Shown here: one piece after another, positions 29,606 through 40,002 of the stretch | Layout: every line of letters begins with the position of its first letter | Position numbering within the stretch: the first letter of the stretch is position 1 | NCBI GenBank assembly: GCA_039105265.1 | Contig: JAPFFF010000008.1 | Span: forward strand, 5,890,001-5,954,000 | Direction of reading: 5' to 3' | DNA length: 64,000 bases | Source: Tritrichomonas musculus | Lineage: Eukaryota > Parabasalia > Tritrichomonadida > Tritrichomonadidae | The notes under the pieces: model-generated | The model's database searches: none | What the model saw: the letters and a program-made list of their open reading frames with translations, nothing else | Told to the model about the DNA's origin: nothing | Position numbers and translations under genes: made by a program

Positions 29606-32592
29606 ATTTTCATAGGTTTGACCAACACCAATTGAAAGATTTATTACCCTATTAAGAAATTTTCAATATCTAATTGAAAATAATTGAATTAAAATTCATT
29701 ATGTCTTACAATTATTTGTGAAAAATAATTTTATTAAAATACAATTATTTGTAAAAACATCAGTTTGAGAAAACTTTGCAATCATTAATAAACTATTTTT
29801 AACAAGTTATGCTGATTGAAAAATTATTGAGTAATCTGTTGTTATAAATAATGAAAAAGTTTGTTATAAAAAATCAAAACTTCAATCACTCAAAACACAT
29901 TTTACATTTTTAAGAAGTTTTTTTGGGGGTTTTACATTTTTGTATTTATGTCTCTGGTTAGCTTTTAACGTCCCAAAATACCCAAAATAATTTTATATTT
30001 TTAACATCATATTTTTTAGTTAGTTTTTTGATTCTTTATTTACAATTTTACGAATAGTTATTAATTAGAAATGCAATATTCAAGAAAAGTTAATATTCAA
30101 AGTTTTTTATTTCAATTTTTTAAAAAATGAGAGTATGTGTCAACAAATATCTAGCCTGGATTTTTTGATGAATTGATTTTTTACTTTATATATTAAATAT
30201 ATAAATTTATAAATGCGATTTATTTAAAATTTTCAGGAATATGCACACCAGTAATCACCACGAGGCTGCACGAAGCCGAATCGGGCTCCTTGAATTGCTG
30301 GATGAATCGGGAATCTATTTTAACTATATAATTATGAATTAAAAAAAGTATAAAAAAAAGTATTCAAAAAGTTAAAAAGTTTTCAAAAAGTGGTGTAGAA
30401 AAAAACTAAACCTTTTTAAATTTAAATTTAAACAAGAAAAAATTCATTTATTATTATATTTAAAATTTACTTTTTAATTTCATCTATAGACAAAGATAAA
30501 TGTAAGGAGAGTTCCCCCTTAAAAAGGTTTGTTTAGTTTTTTTCAATTCACCTTTCTTTTTACACAACTTTTTGGGTAGAATTTTTGGGTAAATAAATGA
30601 ATTTGGGTTTGTTAAATAATCATAAAATATTCTTATTTTGTTAAATAATCATAAAATATAAATTTAATTTATTATCTTAAACATTTTTTATTTAGAAGCA
30701 AATAAGATCTGTCGTAGGGAAATTGGAATAATATCAATTTTAAAATATTTAATAGAAAAAGTGAAGAAATTGAATTTTAACGTCAAGTATGTATTCAAAA
30801 TATTTCTAGGTGCTCTAAGAGGAATTTGCCTAGAAACTGTTTATTCTAACTCATTTTTATATATTATTTAATTATAATTAAATATGTATATATTAATATA
30901 ATTTAAAATATATTTTATCTATAATATAACATTATTATATATTATTTTTCTGTATAAAGCATATTTATAAATAAATATTTTGAAAGCATATACAAAATAT
31001 ATTGAGAACATAAAAATAAATAAAGTTATTAAATTTTCAGTATTTTTAAATAAAGACTATTCAATTTAAAAGAATTAAAAATGCAAATATCTTATTTTAA
31101 AATCATTTTACCAATATTATTATGGATTTAAAAAAATATAAAATAATATAGATATATAAATGCATGTAAATATTGCTAATATTATATTAAATTGAGGAAT
31201 TCTGATGAACATATTATAGTAAGCATAAAGTAAATCAATTTTTTTTTATAAATATAGATGAAAATAATTTGTATAATTATTAAAAAGTATGAAAAAATAA
31301 TGAAATTTGTGAAAAATAATTAGATTGGTAATGAAAAAATTATTTATCAAATTTGATTGTTTCAAATGTTTTTTTGAGCATGTGTTGATATTGAATTAAC
31401 TGAATCTGTTGATGAATATCATTAAACTGTTCTTTTTTGTTGAGTATTTTTAATATTGGGCTGTTCCTTTGCCAACTAATATCTTTTGGAGGGGACAATA
31501 AAATTGAAGTTCATCACCATAATAAGAAAAATACATATACTTAAATGATTTATTGTAATTTAAACTTGTTTTCTATTTTTTCCATTTGTTGCAAATGATT
31601 TAAAAAAGTTCAATTATATATACAAATATTCATTAATATTCAAAATAAAAAAACATTTTAAAATATAGATATTAAATTAAAAATAATTTATGATAAATGT
31701 TTCTAAAATAAATTTTCATTGAAAAGATATATCAATATATACTTTTGGTTTTATCATTATATCACAAAAAGTTAGATAATTTAACAAAAAGTTACTATTC
31801 ATAAAAAATTCATTGAAAAAATATTTTCATGATATTAGGGAAATGTTACGATTATTTTATTTTTTGTCTATATAGCCAATATTACATACTGACATACAAT
31901 ATAAATCATTAGAAGTGAAGTAATAATCGAAACATTTTGTTCATGATTAATATCCTTAATAATCAAAAGTACAAAAAAAAGATAAATTTCTTCTCCGTAA
32001 GTTATAATATTATTTTAAAATATCAAAATATCTCTCATCAATGTGATTTTTTTTATAACTGGTCCAAAAGAACAATTGTTATTGATGTTTTTTTATTTTT
32101 TTTAACGGACAAAATAAACGGCCTCCGTTTACCTTTGGTAAATAGTTTTTTTAATGAATAAAAAGATGAAAAATTTCTTTGGAACAAAGACTTTCCAGTC
32201 AATTATTCATTTCATAGTGTTTTGATTTATATATTTGAATTCATTAATAGATCATATGCCTACTAATTAAGTTATTCAAATAATAGCAATTGTGAGATTA
32301 AAAAATAATAGCATCTTCTGTTTTAAAACTTGTATTTTGAACGCTGGCAAGAATATCTTATGCATTTTTGCAGCAAATGAATTATAATTTTAAAAAAAAA
32401 AAAAACAATTTTGTAGTATAAACTATCTCAAAATGGATATTTTTGGAATTTAATTTATTATCATCATATTAATCATTTCTATTTAAATACAAATTAATTC
32501 ATTATTATTACCTAAATGATAATATTCAAATTTCTTACGTTTTTAAGAATAGATTGTAGATCATTGGGTAGCTAACAACTGAGTAACCTTAT
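29606..32592. other. Long intergenic region with relics
   Basis: Nearly 3 kb of very AT-rich DNA without a credible gene. Two items stand out. The first is a GC-richer patch at about 30237-30325. Its minus strand reads as an 18-20 residue protein end (FPIHPAIQGARFGFVQPRGD, then YWCAYS and a stop) and looks like an orphan exon or relic. The second is an inverted repeat whose arms (about 30384-30418 and 30519-30580) share the AAACTAAAC...CCTTTTTAA pattern. The sequence GAGAGTATGTGTC at 30128 recurs near 35467. The small open frame at 31937-32161 looks like chance. Confidence 0.45.
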
Positions 32593-32895
32593 CTATTTTT
32601 TGTTAGATTTGAGAATATTAGAAAGTTCATTAATGGTCTGATCTAATTCAGACATTTTAGAATTGGATGAATCTTCGGTTAAAAACTTGGGGGGATTTTC
32701 TTTGATTTTTAATAAAACTTTAAGAAGAATTTCTCTCTTTGTATTTTTTAAATAAATATCTGTTTCTTGGTGGCATTTCATTGTTTCATCGTGAATACGC
32801 ATTGTTTTTGCAAAAAGGGATTCGTTTTCATCTTCTTTCTTTTCCTCCAACTTTGGAATTGGTTTTCCTCTATTTCGATATGGAGTACTAGACAT
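32593..32895 (-). CDS. Small hypothetical helical protein, 100 residues
   Basis: Starts at the ATG at 32895 (MSSTPYRNRGKPIPKLE). A basic Pro-containing N-terminus is followed by a charged helix from about residue 28 to 95 (TMRIHDETMKCHQETDIYLK, then SELDQTINELSNILK), suggesting a coiled-coil subunit of a larger complex. The family is not recognised. It is divergent from the nucleoplasmin-like gene with only 61 bases between the two ATGs, so the two probably share a promoter region. Confidence 0.65.
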   Translation of the reverse strand: MSSTPYRNRGKPIPKLEEKKEDENESLFAKTMRIHDETMKCHQETDIYLKNTKREILLKVLLKIKENPPKFLTEDSSNSKMSELDQTINELSNILKSNKK

Positions 32896-32956
32896 TTTTT
32901 ATTCAAATAGCTTTTTTTATCAAATTTTCGCCAAAACCGTATATTAATAGTATTTA

Positions 32957-33361
32957 ATGGACACAAAAAATATACCCAAATTTTGGTCATTATCACTTAA
33001 AGAAGGGCAAGTGCACAAATTAACAGTTCCAAAAACTGCGTATTTAAATATAACTAATGTATGTATTCAACAAGTAAATCCAACTACATCGACAAAGCCT
33101 GGGAGGTTATATGCATTATGTTCGAAGCATAATGTTAAATTTCAGCAGCCTTCAATAATAGCATCACTTTATCCTCAACAGGTTGAGCAAGTAACACTTA
33201 ATTTCCAACTAGCCCCATCTGAAACAGCAGAATTTTCTGTAAAAGGCCCTCATCAAATAGACATTGTTGGATATTTGGCTCCTTTAGATTTTGATGCAGA
33301 AGATAGTGATTTTGGTGTTGATGATGACACTGATTCTAGTAGCTATGAAGAAGAAGACTGA
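32957..33361 (+). CDS. Nucleoplasmin-like (NPL) domain protein, probable histone chaperone
   Basis: A 134-residue protein. Residues 8-112 fit the NPL fold found in nucleoplasmins, fungal/insect FKBP39-type proteins and plant HD2 proteins. It starts FWSLSLKEGQVHKLTVP, continues with LNITNVCIQ, and ends with the hydrophobic strand VEQVTLNFQLAPSETAEFSV plus a GPHQIDIVGYLAP stretch (the family has a FxxxGxxxVxxxGY-like ending). An acidic tail of about 20 residues (DAEDSDFGVDDDTDSSSYEE) follows, as in nucleoplasmins. Such proteins form pentamers and bind histones through the acidic tail. There is no FKBP domain attached. The 61-base divergent gap to the gene at 32593-32895 suggests shared control. 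Confidence 0.75.
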   Translation: MDTKNIPKFWSLSLKEGQVHKLTVPKTAYLNITNVCIQQVNPTTSTKPGRLYALCSKHNVKFQQPSIIASLYPQQVEQVTLNFQLAPSETAEFSVKGPHQIDIVGYLAPLDFDAEDSDFGVDDDTDSSSYEEED

Positions 33362-33746
33362 TTTATTTTTTTATATCCATGTATTTATAATAAATATTAT
33401 AATATTATATAGATTTTGCATAACTTATCTTTGGAACGCATTTTCTGATTTGTATAAGAAATCATACCAACTGAACTTAATTCACCTAAAACTTCTTTTC
33501 TATTAATAAAAAACAAATAAAAATAAATAGTAAATGTGATAGTCATTAAATATCATAATTGTTTTATAAAAAGAATATATAACCTATTAAAATTTGACTT
33601 GTATAAGCATTATAATTTTTTCCATAAAGATGAGAAATCGCATGGAAATATAATAAATATAAAAAATTAATATGTTAACAAATAATATATAATATATAAT
33701 ATAATATAATATAATATTATCATGAAACAAAAATATGGATATAGCC
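33362..33746. other. Convergent intergenic gap with TAATA repeats
   Basis: Holds the 3' ends of the NPL gene (+) and a kinase gene (-). A microsatellite of ATAAT units lies at about 33684-33717. Nothing else is recognised. Confidence 0.6.
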
Positions 33747-35105
33747 TTACAAATTATTTAAATTCGGCTTTTCAATATTAGCTGATTTTCGTCGAAATGT
33801 TTGAACCTTTAAAAGATGATTCGAGACCTTACTTCCAGGTTTAACAGCCATCCTAGTTTGGCATAAGCCAGGAGATACGCCAGAAGGTCTTCTAGTTTGC
33901 GTAATGGAAACTTGTAGAGCTATAGGAAGCATCTTATGAGATGTTAATGGTTTTTCTGCATCTGTAGATGGTTGTCCGGTTGTTTTCCTCATTTTTTCGC
34001 TTAATATTGGAAGAAATGAACGAGATGTATTATCCCCTATTGTCTGTGAAGCTGTATGAGAAGCAGGAATCCTAGGAGATGTCAAAGTACCATTGTCAAG
34101 AAGATCGGTAATTTTATCTTTACGTAGCATTCTATAAACCGCTGTGGTTCTATTATTTTCATTCTGTAATAATGATGAGGCAAGCGCTTGAAAATCATAG
34201 CCTAAATTTCCCATTTTTGTTAATATTTCAAAATCAATTGGTCTATCATGATCTGGAGCAACAATTAGTTTCCTTGAAATTCTAAAATCAGATGATATCA
34301 GATTTGCATAATCTGTCTGGGAAAACCATGGATGCTCTTTAATTTTTTGTAATGTTATTCTAGAATTTGGATCCTTTTGAAGCAGTTTATCAAGTAAATC
34401 ACGAAGTTGAACCGATATTGGAACAGGATACTCCGGTTCAGTATAAATTATTTTATGAAGAAGTTTCTGAATGTTTTCATCATCATAAGGTAATTCACCC
34501 TGAACCATTGCATACAATAAAATTCCAGCGCTCCATAAGTCTGAAGAGGATGTATATGTTTGGCCTTTGATCATTTCTGGTGATGCATAAGCTGGAGAAC
34601 CACAAGCAGTTTTGAGGTTAGGATCTTCATTTGAGTATAAAATAGATAAACCAAAATCGATTAGCCTAATATTGTTATTTCGATCTAGAAGGACATTTTC
34701 AGCTTTTAAATCACGATGAGCTATATGTTTTTCGATATGAAGATACTCAAGAACAGAAATTAATTGTATAAAATAGCGCCTAGCAACAGGCTCAGACAGT
34801 TCACCGCTATTGTTAACATAATCTAGCATATTACCATTTGCAGCATATTCCATAATAATATAAAAGTATTGATAATCTTCACGTAATTCGAAAAATTCAG
34901 CTACAAACGGGTGATCAATGGTTTTAATAAGATTGACTTCTCTTTCAAATCTCTTCATATGATCAGGATCTTGGAAATTATTTCTAGGGACGATTTTAAT
35001 GGCGACTCTCTTTTTGGTAGGAATATGAATTGCAAGATGGACTGTTGCGAAGGATCCTTCACCTATGGTGTTAAGAACTTGATAATCTTCAATCGAAAAA
35101 GTCAT
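33747..35105 (-). CDS. CAMK/SNF1-like Ser/Thr protein kinase with UBA-like segment
   Basis: A 452-residue protein starting at the ATG at 35105. The kinase domain runs from about 8 to 265: GEGSFATVHLA loop, Lys37 in VAIKIV, catalytic loop HRDLKAENVLL, DFG in LIDFGLS, and activation segment ending CGSPAYASPEM, typical of CAMK-like kinases that need loop phosphorylation. Around 295-340 a small helical region (LTKMGNLGYDFQALASSLLQ) resembles the UBA-like segment that follows the kinase domain in SNF1/MARK relatives. The remaining tail is Ser/Thr/Pro- and Arg-rich. Trichomonads carry large expansions of this kinase class, so a specific orthologue cannot be named. Confidence 0.9.
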   Translation of the reverse strand: MTFSIEDYQVLNTIGEGSFATVHLAIHIPTKKRVAIKIVPRNNFQDPDHMKRFEREVNLIKTIDHPFVAEFFELREDYQYFYIIMEYAANGNMLDYVNNSGELSEPVARRYFIQLISVLEYLHIEKHIAHRDLKAENVLLDRNNNIRLIDFGLSILYSNEDPNLKTACGSPAYASPEMIKGQTYTSSSDLWSAGILLYAMVQGELPYDDENIQKLLHKIIYTEPEYPVPISVQLRDLLDKLLQKDPNSRITLQKIKEHPWFSQTDYANLISSDFRISRKLIVAPDHDRPIDFEILTKMGNLGYDFQALASSLLQNENNRTTAVYRMLRKDKITDLLDNGTLTSPRIPASHTASQTIGDNTSRSFLPILSEKMRKTTGQPSTDAEKPLTSHKMLPIALQVSITQTRRPSGVSPGLCQTRMAVKPGSKVSNHLLKVQTFRRKSANIEKPNLNNL

Positions 35106-35200
35106 TAATATGAAATATTATAAATCTCAAGCAAATTGACTTTTTGAAAAAAAAATATTTTCTAAAGAAGGTATTTCAATTTTTGAAATTTCAGGTTGTA

Positions 35201-35226
35201 CTTTTTGAGCAAATTTGCTCAAAAAG
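35201..35226. repeat. Perfect 26-bp palindrome (CTTTTTGAG type)
   Basis: The half-site CTTTTTGAGCAAA (35201-35213) is followed directly by its exact reverse complement (35214-35226), with no loop. It lies about 100 bases before the kinase start codon at 35105 on the minus strand, so it is in the promoter-proximal region. Confidence 0.85.
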
Positions 35227-35989
35227 ATGAATATTCAGAAATTTTCAAAATAACTGAAAATAATATAATAAAATGATTTAATAGATTCTGCCTTTTTTAA
35301 AAATACTTCATTATTAATAAGCATATATTTAAATATTTAAAATTTAATATAGAATATATATATACTTTAAACAGTTAAAATACAAATATAAATGAAATAT
35401 TTTCTAGATTTAATACTTTTTATAATTTGAGAGAATAAAAAATTGAATTACCACTCTCAATTTCAATTCAATTTGAGAGTATGTGTCTCAATTTTTTTTT
35501 TGAATAGATTTTTCTATTATCTATTATTTTACATCATTCAAATTAAAACGATTAATTTTTCTTTTCTGATTTGTTGAATAAAAACAATTAAAATTAATAG
35601 ATTTTTTATGATACTTATTAACTAATATATTTGTGAAATTAAAACAATATAAACTGTTAGATTTATTGAGATATTCGTATTTTTAAAATTACCATTGTTC
35701 AAATATACTCACAATGGCTTTTCAATGAGCCCATAGAATGCGAAAATTGTTGATATTTTCAATGAAAACCTACAATTGCTGATATCAGTGGTAAACAGCA
35801 ATTTTCAGTGACAATCAACATTACCCAGAGACAATTTGTAAAAATCCTCATTTATGAAATATAACGAAACAATAATAATTAGCATTTCTCAGCAATAAAA
35901 GGAGGGCGGTCACTTCTCATTTCACTTTTTTTCTACAAATCTTTTTATATTTTTACATAATTTTTACCGAGACTACATAATGTTTTGTT

Positions 35990-36035
35990 GGGGCGTCGAG
36001 CGAGGCTGAGCGAAGCGAAGCCGAGTCGAGACCCC
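35990..36035. other. GC-rich hairpin in AT-rich DNA
   Basis: GGGGCGTCGAGCGAGGCT (35990-36007) can pair imperfectly with AGCCGAGTCGAGACCCC (36019-36035) around an 11-base loop of GAGCGAAGC-like sequence. The patch 35990-36055 is strikingly GC-rich compared with its surroundings. Function is unknown; it could be a small RNA, the end of a mobile element, or imported DNA. Confidence 0.55.
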
Positions 36036-36049
36036 GCGGCTGGCGGTAA

Positions 36050-36857
36050 GAATAGGTAAAAATTCTCATCTAAACATTCATTTTTGCATTCTCATCTACA
36101 TAAAATAATCTTTTTATGTTACAAAATTTTTACTGTTAATGTGGCAATTCTCATCTAAACATGCATTTACTACAATGAATGTTTTGTTGGCAATTTAAAC
36201 ATTCATTTTTGCATTCTCTGTACTTACATGTTAATGTGACAATTCTCATCTAAACATTTCTCGCATTGTCCTGTAGATTTTCAATGACACTGCAGTTACT
36301 ATTTTGGTATGGCATCTTACAGTATTGTATTTGGCTAAACATTATGGACAAAAGCATGATTTATTGAAATCATCTGCTTTTGTCATGATGATATTATTCA
36401 TCACATAATTTACAATTTAATAAATCGTCTGCCAAAATGTTAACTATTTTCAGATCATTTTGCACACTGGCAAGTTGAGTTTTCTTGTATTATGTAATAT
36501 AAAAACTATATCTATCTGCATTTGCTTGTAAAGTTAACATTTTCATCAATGAATTTATCATTACATGTAGAACAAGTTGTGCAATTAACAGCATTCGAAG
36601 AACAATTGAAACATTTGGGTGTGCATTATTTGAATAATGTTCTCCAATATTAACACGGTACTTCTAACTGCATGTCATGAATGAATGAGAGTTCTTTTCT
36701 GCAATTGTCGTAGTTGTTGGCATTGCAATGGACTCAAATTGCCAAAAGTGATTTTGGTTTGTTTTACCAAATCCAGTGTTGCAACATAATTTGCATCTTC
36801 TTCACAGTTTTCACATTTTTCTGAACTTTGATCTTCTGGACCAATGGCCAATTCCAT
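36050..36857 (-). pseudogene. Decayed cysteine-rich protein gene
   Basis: Read on the minus strand from the ATG at 36857, the first 60 codons are open (MELAIGPEDQSSEKCENCEE). Beyond the stop, coding-like pieces persist in changing frames with regular cysteine pairs: KCFNCSSNAVNCTTCSTCND (near 36520-36610), NCKLCDE (near 36400), QCEKCLDENC and CKNECLNCQQNIHCSKC (near 36160-36270). The CxxC...CxxC spacing is that of furin-like or variant-surface-type cysteine-rich repeats common in protist surface proteins. Many stops separate the pieces, so it is a dead gene. The degenerate CATCTAAACATTCATTTTTG repeats near 36065-36255 are the remains of its coding repeats. The flanking stretches 35227-35989 and 36858-37365 hold nothing else recognised. 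Confidence 0.55.
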
Positions 36858-37365
36858 CTTGTGTCAATCAGTAATGAGAATTATGGGCACAAATTGAATT
36901 GTTTTTGGAAATCATTGCTACAGTCAGTACAGTTATCTTAAATTATACCAAATTGTCCTGTAATGTTGCCATCTTCAGTGAGTATTAGATCATTCTCAAT
37001 ATTCTAAAATGTATTACCATATTGCTTTATATTTGTAGAATTATTCCATTTCCATAATTACAGTCTGAAAATTGTGTATTTTGATTATATTATTTCTCAT
37101 ATTGATAATAATAATTTTTTCTCATTTTGCTTGTTTTATAATATAAATATATTAATGTAATTATATAATAGAATTAATTTAAATGCATAGGTTTTTATGT
37201 CTTATTAATAAGATATATAAATTGATTATGAAATGCAAAATTTGATCACCTATCGAAATATATAAATGTAAGCAATCACAGATTCTTAATATAAAAAAGC
37301 TTAAATATGCTTTCAAATCATTTAACGTTTTACCAATATTTTATATAAAATAGATCCATAGAAAA

Positions 37366-38895
37366 TCATTGAGATAATTCATTAATCAATTTTTCAATAT
37401 TATCTGCTATTTCTCTAAACTGTGTGATATTACCTTTATGAAGTTTTAAAATAAGAGTAACATCTTCTGTCGTTCTATAACTGCCATTTATACTAAAGTA
37501 CAGGCTGCCATCTTGTGATCTAGCATATATTGATAGTTGATTTGGATGAAACCATTGAAAAGGTAATTTTCCCAAGAGAATTTGTACTTCGGCCATCAAT
37601 TTCCAAATCTTAATTCCGTAAGTATCAACAGAAATTTTGTCAAAAACTTCTGTCACTGGTGTTTCGCTTATTGCCCAGTCAGGTCTATTTGCAAAAGAAT
37701 ACATTTCAAGTGAGCCACTTGAATCTGTTTGTTTTCCAGATTCCAATTTCAAAAATGAAGAAGTTGTCTTAGCTGGGTTTGTAACAGATAATGTATTTGA
37801 TTCCATGAATGATGTGCTTATAAGTGGGCGTGGTGGTCCAGAATATGACAACTCCCAAGGAAGGGCTTCAAGATCAATTGCATTTGAAAGCATGGTTACG
37901 AAAACTTTCGCTATTGAATTATCAGAACTTTGTAATTGCTCATTAAGTTCGGATTCAGTAAAGCCAATCTGATTCATAACTTCTAAAATATCAGATGAAA
38001 GGGTTTTAGGATCAATTGGTGTGCAAAACTTTGAAAATGGAAAAGGTTGAGGGACAACATATGTAGGATCAAGGCTTCGACGAAATGCTGGATGTGCCTT
38101 AATTTCATCGATAGTAATTCTTTTTGTGACGTCGACAGTAAGCATTCTACGAATGATATCTTGAATATCAGCAGCAAAAGGTGGCATTTGAAATACTCCT
38201 CGCTTGACTTTGTTAAGTAGATTTCGAATTGAAGGGTCATCAAAAGGTAGATATCCTGCAAGTAAAGCATATAAAATGACGCCGAGACTCCATATATCTG
38301 CAATCTTTCCATCATATGGTTGTCCTCTAATAATTTCTGGAGCCGCATAGTGAGGTGAACCACACGAAGTTTCAGTCAGATCCGAACTAACCCACCTTGC
38401 AAATCCAAAATCAGCCAGTTTGACTTGAGTACATGAATCAAGAAGAACATTTTCTGGTTTAAGGTCACGATGACAAATTCCGAGTTTGTGTAAATATTCA
38501 AGGGCTAAAACAATTTGCCTGAAAAATTCAAGTGCAATTTCTTCAGTAAGGAACCGATTTGAAACTAAATAATCAAATAATTCTCCTTGCTCAGCATATT
38601 CAAGGATAATGTACAAATGACGATTTGATTCGAGAACATCAATGAGTTTAAGAATATTGGGATGATTGACAAGGCGCATTAATGCTATTTCACGCTTAAC
38701 CTTTTGTTGAAGATCTGGGTGCTGATTAAAAGCAATTTTTGGTATGATCTTGATAGCTACTTGTTGACCTGTTTCTTTTTCATATGCAAGTTTCACTTTT
38801 CCTGTTGTTCCTTCACCAAGTGTATGTGAAAGGACGTATGGGCCAACCTCAGCTTGCGGAAGCTCAGGAGCTTGAAGCGGAGGACTAGGTTCCAT
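37366..38895 (-). CDS. SNF1/BRSK-like Ser/Thr kinase with UBA-like and KA1-like regions
   Basis: A 509-residue protein starting at the ATG at 38895. The kinase domain is about 20-272: GEGTTGKVKLA loop, Lys49 in VAIKIIPK, HRDLKPENVLL, DFG in LADFGFA, and CGSPHYAAPEI in the activation segment. A UBA-like helix bundle follows near 300-345 (LEVMNQIGFTESELNEQLQS). The last 110 residues have the alternating strand/helix pattern of a KA1/AMPK C-terminal domain (VDTYGIKIWKLMAEVQILLG, then RTTEDVTLILKLHKGNITQF). The glycine loop GTTGKVKLA and the three-part layout most resemble BRSK/SAD and AMPK kinases. It is same-strand with the smaller kinase at 33747-35105, with the dead cysteine-rich gene between them. 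Confidence 0.9.
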   Translation of the reverse strand: MEPSPPLQAPELPQAEVGPYVLSHTLGEGTTGKVKLAYEKETGQQVAIKIIPKIAFNQHPDLQQKVKREIALMRLVNHPNILKLIDVLESNRHLYIILEYAEQGELFDYLVSNRFLTEEIALEFFRQIVLALEYLHKLGICHRDLKPENVLLDSCTQVKLADFGFARWVSSDLTETSCGSPHYAAPEIIRGQPYDGKIADIWSLGVILYALLAGYLPFDDPSIRNLLNKVKRGVFQMPPFAADIQDIIRRMLTVDVTKRITIDEIKAHPAFRRSLDPTYVVPQPFPFSKFCTPIDPKTLSSDILEVMNQIGFTESELNEQLQSSDNSIAKVFVTMLSNAIDLEALPWELSYSGPPRPLISTSFMESNTLSVTNPAKTTSSFLKLESGKQTDSSGSLEMYSFANRPDWAISETPVTEVFDKISVDTYGIKIWKLMAEVQILLGKLPFQWFHPNQLSIYARSQDGSLYFSINGSYRTTEDVTLILKLHKGNITQFREIADNIEKLINELSQ

Positions 38896-40002
38896 GGAAA
38901 ACTAATTCAAAATTTTAAAAATTTCAGATTCGAACACAGAAAAAGTTTTTAGTAATTGAATTTTTTCAATTATAAAAATCCGAAGAAAATTGTATAATTA
39001 TCTCATTATATTAAAAAGAAAGTATATGATTAAAATGTTTTGTTAGATTTAAATATTTATTTATAAAATTAAAACAAATTAATATTTGATAGATAATCTA
39101 TTAGCTTTAAATGAAAAATCAGATTGATAAATTATGAGCTTGTAATATACTATATAATGTATAGCCAACAAGTAGTTTGAATTTGGTAATTCTCTTTGAT
39201 TTGTTAGAAAATGGAAAAATAAATTGATTTGTAAAAATATATTTAATTTGATTAATTGATCTAGAAATTGGAATTTACAATTGAAAATAAAAACAATTTC
39301 TTATGTTTATCATTATTCAAATAAATTGAAAAGAAATTTTCTGAAAAAAAATGTGTATGGCAACTTCGAAATAACGTATTTTTATGTTTTTTGTTTTAAA
39401 AATATCCCACAATAATATCTATATTTTAAGTTATTTTACTTTTTAATTTAATTTTTATATACTATTAAATAATATATATTAATATATATACCAAATATAA
39501 AAACTTTTAGTTTTTCAAAAATTACAGATATCTCTCTAAATGAAAAAAAAAAAATGTAAAAAGTATTGTTAATATTCATGTTTAACTAAATAGTATAATT
39601 GATGTTTAACGATTATTATTCATTTTTCTTCATTGATACAGGTGTAACCAATGCTTTTTGAAAAAAAAAATGAAAGATTTGCATTTTTCTTGGAATGATA
39701 TGAATGCTTCATTTAGTTACTACGTGTTATACTTAGACATTAGTGTATATATTTTATCTAAATAAATTAAATTTATCAATATTCTTGTTTTGCACGTTTA
39801 TATAGACTTTTACTTAATGCATTAAATTAACAGTCAATTTAGATTAAATTCATATAATAATATGCAAATATATATATTGAAATTAGTTTAGATATATATT
39901 ATAATAATCTTTTTAAATACTCTATATTTGAACAGATACATATATTTTTTTATGACAATAAAATTCAATGCACAAAAAAAGAGATTTTGTGAATGAATAG
40001 AA
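38896..40002. other. Intergenic gap
   Basis: About 1.1 kb, very AT-rich, with TA-rich palindromic stretches near 39455-39500. No gene is seen. It must contain the promoter of the kinase at 37366-38895 and the left border of the helicase-bearing fossil, which I could not place exactly. Confidence 0.5.

Noticed and set aside
30237-30325. A tRNA gene in the GC-richer patch
   Set aside because: No B-box-like GGTTCGANTCC and no acceptor stem pairing could be found.
31937-32161. A 74-codon frame in the 29.6-32.6 kb gap
   Set aside because: Phe/Asn/Ile-rich composition typical of chance frames in AT-rich DNA, and no motif.
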